Shown piece after piece: positions 58,536 through 64,000 of a stretch of DNA of 64,000 nucleotides. Under the pieces are notes generated by a model. That model was not told where the DNA came from, did no database searches, and saw nothing but the letters and a program-made list of their open reading frames with translations. Numbering within the stretch: position 1 is the stretch's first letter; each line of letters starts with the position of its first letter. The position numbers and the translations under genes were made by a program. Location of the stretch: contig ML976690.1 of assembly GCA_010015655.1 (NCBI GenBank), positions 613,068 through 677,067 on the forward strand. Direction: 5' to 3'. Source of the stretch: Bimuria novae-zelandiae CBS 107.79 (taxonomy: Eukaryota > Ascomycota > Dothideomycetes > Pleosporales > Didymosphaeriaceae).

Positions 58536-58636
58536 TGTTGAACGTATGAAGTTAAGTATATAATTATGTAGGCGGGAAGCCGCCTATATAGGGCTAGCGT
58601 GCTCCTTCCGTATGTCGGGGAGCGCCTCCCTCAACA
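58536..58636 (-). repeat. C0 5' LTR (right copy)
   Basis: 101 bp, on + TGTTGAACGTATGAAG to GCGCCTCCCTCAACA, with matching TGTTGA/TCAACA ends. It contains GTAGGCGGGAAGCCGCCTA, a short hairpin. Confidence 0.82.
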
Positions 58637-59778
58637 ATGACTACCCTCCAAATTCGCCCGAGAGATGGATCAAACGCCAGTGCTGATGCATCATGGAATG
58701 CGTTTGCTTCTTTCGCCAGCCATATCCCTGATCTTGTCGATGCCGGCCTTGCAGGCGCGGCTACCGTGGCCACTGGATCAAGCGTGGGGATCTTCTTCCC
58801 AGATCTGGCCACCAAGGAACCTGTCGCGGTGGGCCGAACGGCTGGTGCGCAGTAGAAAAGATTGTGGAATTCTTCTGCTCGAGGGTGTACTATCTAGAAG
58901 CTACCGAGTATGTATGTGTACGAGCGTAAACATCGCTAGTCCCAGATAGGTGTAGCCCTCTCAGAAAGGTGAGTGACAACTAAGCAAGGGTAGGAGTAAC
59001 CATCTCATCGAGTAAGAGCCATTAAACCGTCACAGAACCCTTCACCGGAGTTGCCATCAATCAGATTTTCTGGACATTCAACTCCACGCCAGCAGCAGTC
59101 GAGGCGTTAGCCAAACCCGTCATGGCCAGCCTGTATAATGAGACGTTCATTTCGAATAGCACCGTTCAAATGGATTTGAGCAGTTCGACTTTTGGTAACT
59201 ACAGTTCCTTCTTCTCTGTCATCTCCGGCGACATCGGGGGCGGCGGCGAAGCACTTACATCCAGTCGTCTGCTCGGTCGTTCAGAGCTGGTAGACACTCC
59301 CCACGCCGACGTCGTCTCATATCTCAAAACCGCGATGGCATACCAGGAAGGGTGCAGTGGAAGCCTCGTGACCATTGGCCTTTCCGGTGGCCCGGGTGTA
59401 CGTGACACTCCCCAAAGCCGCTACGGCGCGCTTCACACTAGTTGGCGTTCAGCTTATTGGCACTTCATCGCAACAGGTGCAATTGTAGACTCCATATCAG
59501 CAGGATCCCCGAAGCAAGCTCTCCAGCAAGCTGCTGCGTGGTATGAAGAAGTCGAAGAGCCGATGTGGAGAAAGTGGGCACTCGAGTCGGCTGCGTATAT
59601 GAATGAGACAAATCCGTACAATTCCAACTTTAAGAAAGATTTCTATGGATCGAACTACGAGGCTTTGCAAGAGGTAAAGCAACGATACGACCCCGAGGAC
59701 AGCCTATTCGTCCTCGCTGGGGTGGGAAGCGATGGATGGAATTATGATTTGCAGACTGGGAAGCTGTGCCGCGTATAA
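58637..59778 (+). pseudogene. 3' part of a berberine-bridge type FAD-linked oxidase gene
   Basis: Encodes the C-terminal part of a fungal FAD-dependent oxidase of the BBE family, which are usually secreted and oxidise alcohols or sugars. The N-terminal FAD-binding domain is missing: the C0 LTR abuts at 58636. Codons run 58637-58820, then a MITE, then 59039-59778. With the MITE and one AAC removed the frame is continuous for 307 codons with no stop (TKEP then FTGVAINQIFW). Seen: NAFASFASHIPDLVDAG (about residues 20-36), the substrate-domain stretch GYSG-like region absent, and the BBE C-terminal signature NPYNSNFKKDFYGSNY, with RYDPEDSLFVLAGVGSDGW near the end. Unlike the left-hand gene it has no RIP-type stops, although it touches the repeat block. 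The apparent ATG at 58637 is an internal codon. Confidence 0.85.
58821..59035 (-). mobile_element. MITE copy 2 (215 bp) inside the oxidase gene, inverted relative to copy 1
   Basis: CTGTCGCGG to CCGTCACAG on +, flanked by the 3-bp duplication AAC (58818-58820 and 59036-59038). Its reverse complement aligns end to end with 4122-4338: shared blocks include GATGGCTCTTAC-type, CTCACCTTTCTGAGAG, CTACACCTATCTGGGACTAGC, CTAGATAGTACA and AATCTTTTC. Excision restores the oxidase frame exactly. Confidence 0.9.
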
Positions 59779-59972
59779 TGTCGATGCTATAGAAACATTT
59801 ACTGTTGTTTAACATAGTACATTTGATCAGTTAGTACATTACTTTTTTTATCCCTAACCTTGCGCTGCAGTCCACGATCTGTTGAGTTCAAGGAGATGAG
59901 AAAACACTTTGACTTGTAATTAAAACGTCTCGACGCCTGATTCCAGATGGTGTTCTATTTATCCTGTATACC

Positions 59973-61089
59973 CTACAGTAACTTTCGCGCACGTCTCCCT
60001 CTTCTCAACATCGCAAACCGCCTCGGCGGATACACCCCCGTATCGAATTTTCCACTCGGAAGGGCCGGCGCCGCAGGATCCACCCACGACGGCGTAGGCT
60101 CATGTCCCACGATTGATATACAAATATAATAATCCGGCCACAAGCTCCCACAACTCGATCCAACCGCCGGGTTCCAGCTGATAATCTCTGCCGAAGACAC
60201 CCCGTGCGCTTTGCCGATATCATAGCACGTATCAGCGCCTTTCACTTTATAAAAGCTGTCGCAGTTCTTGAACATGTTAGCTTGGATGGGCGTAGGGGTT
60301 GCGATGCCGTTCCCGGGCGTCGTGGTGGTGGAAGGTTTGACAGACGATGGGGAGGCTGAAGAGAAAGAGGGTGAGATCCCAATAACAGATACGCAGGCGT
60401 ACGCGTTAGCCCAGAGGCCTAAGCAGGTTTAGCCGGCCTCGGGGTTCCACGTTAGGAACTGGGTTAGTGTAATCCCGTGGGCTTTCGCGATGGACTCGCA
60501 CCCCTCGTTAGGCTGGACGAAGTAGAACTCGTCGCAGTTGTCTACCAGCGAGGGTTGAAGAGGTGCAGGTGTAAAAATCCCGTTCCCAGGCTTGGTTGTC
60601 GTGCTTGGCGGTGATGTCACGGAGTTGGCTTTGATGTGGTGGTGGGCAAAGCAGAGATGCTTGTAGAAGTCACGAGTGTTGATGCTTTCGTGGAACTTGG
60701 TGACGTTGAAGCTTGCGTGGAGGAAGTTACGATTGGAGGGGGCTCGCCGAAAGCTTCCACACAGTACGAGTGCCCAATCATCAGATCACAATCCTCTGTG
60801 ATTGAGGGGTTCTGAAGAGTATGTTAGCTCGGTGCGTAGTAGGCTATGTGAACCGGCAGGGACTGACCCATCGTCGGAAATCCTGAAGTGTGATAAAGTT
60901 CTCAGATAGTAAGGTAGGGCAGTACGTTTCCGACTCTATGTCAATGAACCAGCTGCAGTATGGTGAAACATCTGGGTCAGCTGGAAATGACGGTGCGGAG
61001 CCATCGCGAGCCCCGGCATGCGTGGCTTTCCTTGCGAGCACCTGAGAGATCCCAGCAAGAGAAAGCAAAATGGAACCGAAAGACAACAT
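59973..61089 (-). pseudogene. Broken gene for a secreted LysM-domain protein
   Basis: Fungal LysM proteins are secreted and bind chitin. Start ATG at 61087-61089; exon 1 (61089-60868) encodes a signal peptide (MLSFGSILLSLAGISQVLA) and a first degenerate LysM-like unit. Intron 60867-60812 (GTCAGT...CAG) continues the unit as NPSITEDCDLMIGHSYC. A Ser/Thr/Pro-rich linker follows. A one-base frameshift near 60620 then shifts to the frame with the second LysM (FYFVQPNEGCESIAKAHGI, about 60450-60530), ended by TAA at 60429. The same frame later holds a third LysM (YKVKGADTCYDIGKAHGV, about 60120-60250) and the stop at 59973. Paired Cys residues flank the LysM units. Such proteins often mask chitin during plant infection; that role is inference here. 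The gene is convergent with the oxidase and, as written, cannot make the full protein. Confidence 0.78.
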
Positions 61090-61200
61090 AGCTGTGAGCA
61101 CTATAAAAGTGGATATGCGTCGATGTATCGAGCTACCTGGCGAACCACCCTCATATATGTATAGAGGCGGAGCGGGACCAGCACAGTCCCGGCTAGGATA

Positions 61201-61247
61201 CCGTGCCTCGGCAGTCAGTGCAACACGTCAGTCAATGCAACACCCCA
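61201..61247 (+). repeat. P2 left terminal inverted repeat
   Basis: Starts CCGTGCCTCGGCAGTCAGTG; contains the pair AGTCAGTGCAACAC / AGTCAATGCAACAC in tandem. Reverse complement of 63280-63326 with three visible differences. Confidence 0.93.
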
Positions 61248-61289
61248 CCATGCAACGTACCAACTTTCACGCGCCGCATCCCCACCAAT

Positions 61290-63171
61290 ATGGATCCAAT
61301 CAAGGCAGCAATTACAGCAATCGAATCGCAAGAGCCAGGAGCATCTTTTTCATATAGAAAAATTGCAAAAGAATATGGTGTTGTACTTTCTACATTAACG
61401 CGCCGGCACTAAGGCGTCACGCAGGCGCGTGCAGATACCGACTCTACACGTCGAAATCTCAGCCCACAGCAAGAATCAGAGCTCCTACGATATATTAGAG
61501 GCCTTACTAAACGTGGCATTCCTCCTACACGGCAAATGATACAAAGCTTTGCCTCTACTATAGCCAAAAAGGAGGTTAGCTTATCATGGGTTGATCGCTT
61601 TGTGAGGCGCCACCCTGAATCCTTAATATCACGATGGACGACCGGCATCGACAGCAATCGCCATAAAGCTGATTCCCTAGGCAAATATGAGGACTACTTT
61701 CAGCTTCTACAGCAAAAGATTGGCCAGTATCAGATCGAGACTCAGCATATATACAATATGGACGAAAAAGGCTGCCTGCTCGGCATCACCTCCCGCTCAA
61801 AGAGGATCTTTGATAGACCTCTGTACGAGAGCAAGGCAGTAAGGCAAGCTATTCAGGATAGTAGCCGTGAATGGATATCGATCATCGCTTGCATATGCGC
61901 CGACGGATCTGCCCTAGATCCAGCTCTAATCTATCAGGCCACCTCTACAGATATACAATCAAGTTGGATAGAGGACCTCAACCCTCAACATTATTAAGTC
62001 TTTATCACTGTATTAGAATCTAGCTAGACAAACAATCAGATAGGCCTTGCATGGCTTTAACAGGTGTTTAATCGCCTTATAAAGTCAAAAGCTAGACAAT
62101 TATATCAACTATTAATCCTTAATGGCCATGGATCTTACGTTACTATGGATTTTATTGACTTTTGCGATCGTAATAAGATCCTGTTAGCTATCTATCCACC
62201 ACATTCGACCTATACGCTGCAGCCTCTAGATGTCTGCATGTTTAAGCCTCTATTAATAGCATATTTAAACGAGCTATTAGCCTTCTTACAAAATAGCCTA
62301 GGAATAGCCTTTATTGCTAAAAGGGACTTCTTTAGCTTATTCTGGAAGGCCTAAGTTAGTACTATAAGGCAGCTATTAATACTCTAGGCCTTTAAGGCTA
62401 CTAGCCTATTACCTCTACATCTAGAAGTTATCCTTAAGCGGTTTAACAACAATTACGTACCTAAGTAAGAATTACAAGAAAGCTTAATCTTAGTACTTAG
62501 CGCATTAGATTAGAGGAAAATCAATAGGCTTCTAAAAGCTTATATTAATATAGGGGCTAGTAATGTGGCTAAAAAGCTAAGTTAAACTATACACTTAATC
62601 TCTGCACGAGCACAGCTTGCAGAGCATGAAAATTAGGGCCTACAGAAGGCCCTAACTATCCAAAAGAAACGCTTAAAGCGAGGCAGGCCTTTACCTTTTA
62701 ATTAGCCTTATAAGGATTAAGGGGGATCTATTTTCGTGTTACCCTATTACGTTTAGCGGGCACGTAATTGTCTACACGAAAAAGATACTAAAGCGCAGTA
62801 ACTATAGCTTTAAAAACGTAAGTAAGCAGAGGCACGTTAGGCTAGCTAGTAGCTTAAAATAAGGCTACTTTAGGAGAGGCGTATTACTTAAGTAGCTACT
62901 AGAGATGCACGCGCAAAGCAGAGGGCTAATAAGGCTATAGAGTAACGCCTTAAGTAATAGGCCCGCAAGGCACAAAGTTAACTTTAAAAATAGATTAAAA
63001 TATCTAAATTAGTAAATAAGAAGGCTTTAAAGCCTCTTAGTAAGCCTACTAAGAAAAAACAGCCTTAGCGTGAGGCTATAGATATTAATAAGGCCTTATC
63101 TGTTGCATCCGCCTCACAGTCGCGCAGAGGCCGAATCATCAGAACACTAAGTAGATATTAATAATCTAAGT
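61290..63171 (+). pseudogene. P2 transposase (DDE_1, Fot1/pogo type), RIP-inactivated
   Basis: ATG at 61290 starts MDPIKAAITAIESQ. Features in one frame: psq-type helix-turn-helix (FSYRKIAKEYGVVLSTLTRR), CENP-B type DNA-binding segment (RGLTKRGIPPTRQMIQSF to FVRRHPESL), catalytic region YNMDEKGCLLG (first Asp), LLILNGHGSYVT (second Asp now Asn, His now Tyr), TLQPLDVCMFKPL (third Asp), a Lys/Arg/Ala-rich coil, and a C-terminal RRGRIIRT. In-frame stops begin at 61410 (TAA) and 61995 (TAA) and become dense after 62340; all examined are C-to-T type. The end near 63171 is approximate. No frameshift is needed, so damage is by point mutation only, and it is denser in the 3' half. Confidence 0.88.
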
Positions 63172-63279
63172 AGCTAGCAATTATCTACAGGCCTCAGAGA
63201 CCCCAAATCCAGAAAATCTCGTGATAATATTGATTGTGGGTGGCTCAGCAGCTTCATGTTACTGGCCAAGCGATCTTGT

Positions 63280-63326
63280 TGGGGTGTTGCATTGACTAAC
63301 GTGTTGCACTGACTGCCAAGGCACAG
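63280..63326 (-). repeat. P2 right terminal inverted repeat
   Basis: TGGGGTGTTGCATTGACTAA to GCCAAGGCACAG, ending at the TA duplication. Confidence 0.93.
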
Positions 63327-63328
63327 TA

Positions 63329-64000
63329 GTTGTAGAGCTTTTTCTGCGTCGCGGGCAGACTTCTAGGCGGCGCGCTAAGCTGCCTTTTCAGCCCTCTCCT
63401 TCTCCTTCGCCTTCTTAGCTGCCTCTCGCGCATCACGCTTTTCCTGCTATATTTTCTCCTTGTATAGCTTAGCTACCTTCTTTAGCTCTGCTATCTCTGC
63501 TTTTTAAAGCTGCTACTGCTTATCCTCTTATTTCTTAATAGATTAACGAACACGTGCCTCCCTCACCTTCCTTAGTAACTATAAGATAGCCCTACTCTAA
63601 TACTTCTAGCGCTATTAGAGATCTAGAGTCTTACCCTTCTTTCTGCGCTTTTCCTTAATAGATAGTGCCTGCTTAATCCTATCCATCTCATGCTTAAGTA
63701 GCTCATTTTAGACAGATAGGTGGTGGAGCGATTAACGAAGCTTCTTTATATCTTAACTACCCTAATCCTTTACTGCTAATCGTACAAGCCTATCCATCTT
63801 TCTCCAGTCATGATTGCTAAGCCCTAATAAGGAGTTATCGCCTGATTCTTGATCCTGGGCGAACCTATCCAGGATAGGATTAGGATTAGGTAGCTTGGTT
63901 AGTTGGTTGGTTGGTATTCATTTTTCGTCTAGTTAATGGGGATTAAGTCCACTATCTCGCCTCCCGAAGGGCATATACGACGTGCTAAGCTATAGAATTA
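63329..64000 (-). pseudogene. RIP-damaged C-terminal region of another transposase-like gene
   Basis: On -, from 64000 toward 63329, one frame reads DRFAQDQESGDNSLLGLSNH, DWRKMDRLVRLAVKD, HEMDRIKQALSIKEKRRKKG, then a long Lys/Glu/Ala coil (EKRDAREAAKKAKEKERAEK) with TAG/TAA stops (former Gln). Glu/Lys-rich coils of this kind end fungal Fot1/pogo transposases. The DDE core would lie beyond the window. P2 is inserted at its 3' end. No terminal repeat was recognised, so identity is an inference from composition. Confidence 0.5.

Larger units (their letters stand above)
5119..58636 (-). mobile_element. C0: outermost Ty1/copia element, split by nested insertions
   Basis: C0 runs on the - strand. 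Its 5' LTR and primer-binding site lie at 58524-58636, and its polypurine tract and 3' LTR near 5240. Its own sequence survives as five pieces: 57330-58535 (leader/gag), 44332-44613 (gag zinc finger), 38490-39001 (end of gag, protease, pre-integrase), 9269-10476 (integrase) and 5241-7433 (reverse transcriptase/RNase H), about 5.4 kb in total, the usual length of a copia body. Across the insertion sites of G0 and E the - strand reading frame continues once the insert and one target duplication are removed. Everything else inside is later insertions. The outer flanks (gaatc on the left, atgac on the right) do not match and belong to different genes. Confidence 0.82.
61201..63326 (+). mobile_element. 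P2: Fot1/pogo-type DNA transposon (2126 bp)
   Basis: Terminal inverted repeats of about 47 bp, flanked by TA (61199-61200 and 63327-63328). It carries one damaged DDE_1 transposase on +. Its left end lies 112 bp upstream of the LysM start codon, so it probably sits in or displaces that promoter. The terminal repeats differ from those of P1. Confidence 0.93.

Noticed and set aside
58594..58815. A 73-codon - strand frame
   Set aside because: It spans the C0 LTR end and the antisense of the oxidase; a shadow without independent support.
58637..58855. A 72-codon + strand frame read as an independent small gene
   Set aside because: Its last third is the MITE; before that it is the upstream part of the oxidase, in frame with 59039 once the MITE is removed.
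58821..59035. Inverted fragment first taken as a piece of a paralogue of the membrane-protein gene
   Set aside because: Terminal inverted repeats, 3-bp duplications at both sites and frame restoration in both hosts show a mobile element instead.

Overview
The window looks like part of a filamentous ascomycete genome (Pezizomycotina, most likely a dothideomycete). Ordinary fungal genes with short GT-AG introns sit at both ends. Between them, about 5.1-58.6 kb, lies one AT-rich block of transposons carrying the signature of repeat-induced point mutation (RIP): TpA is very common and former CAA/CAG/CGA codons read TAA/TAG/TGA. Apart from the photolyase gene at the left edge, almost nothing in the window is intact.

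Left gene end (1-5118): the 3' part of a cryptochrome/(6-4) photolyase gene on +, then a decayed gene for a multi-pass membrane protein of unknown function (2589 to about 5118). The second gene has four C-to-T type stop codons, a frameshift, a 217-bp MITE, and truncation by a retrotransposon LTR.

Central block (5119-58636): this can be read as a nest. The outermost element is a Ty1/copia element on - (called C0; short LTRs near 5119-5240 and 58536-58636). Its own body of about 5.4 kb survives as five pieces that read on from one another when the insertions are removed. Inserted in C0 are a pogo/Fot1-type DNA transposon P1 (7434-9266, TA duplication); an LTR element G0 with 161-bp LTRs (10477-38484, duplication CGTAC); a copia element E (39002-44326, CCTTT); and a copia element C (44614-57324, TAGCA). 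C carries a chromovirus-type Ty3/gypsy element G1 (46056-52943, CCTAT). G0 carries a truncated gypsy element D (12441-17518), copia copy A (17519-23336), gypsy G2 (25035-31676, ATAAG) and copia copy B (32152-37928, ACGCC). A, B and C are one copia family. All are coding-dead.

Right gene end (58637-64000): the 3' part of a berberine-bridge type FAD oxidase gene, cut on its 5' side by the C0 LTR and carrying a second, inverted copy of the same MITE; a broken LysM-protein gene on -; a Fot1/pogo-type element P2 (61201-63326) inserted 112 bp upstream of the LysM start codon; and the RIP-damaged C-terminal part of another transposase on -.

The strongest unusual signals are: (1) an undescribed 215-217 bp MITE with 3-bp target duplications, present in two unrelated genes, whose conceptual removal restores both reading frames; (2) the resolved nest, with six LTR target duplications; (3) C0 joining two different genes without a shared duplication, which points to a rearrangement; (4) an open reading frame antisense to gypsy G1; (5) a C0 primer site matching the initiator-tRNA anticodon arm; (6) the unidentified content of G0. 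No identities or database hits were computed; all alignments were made by eye.
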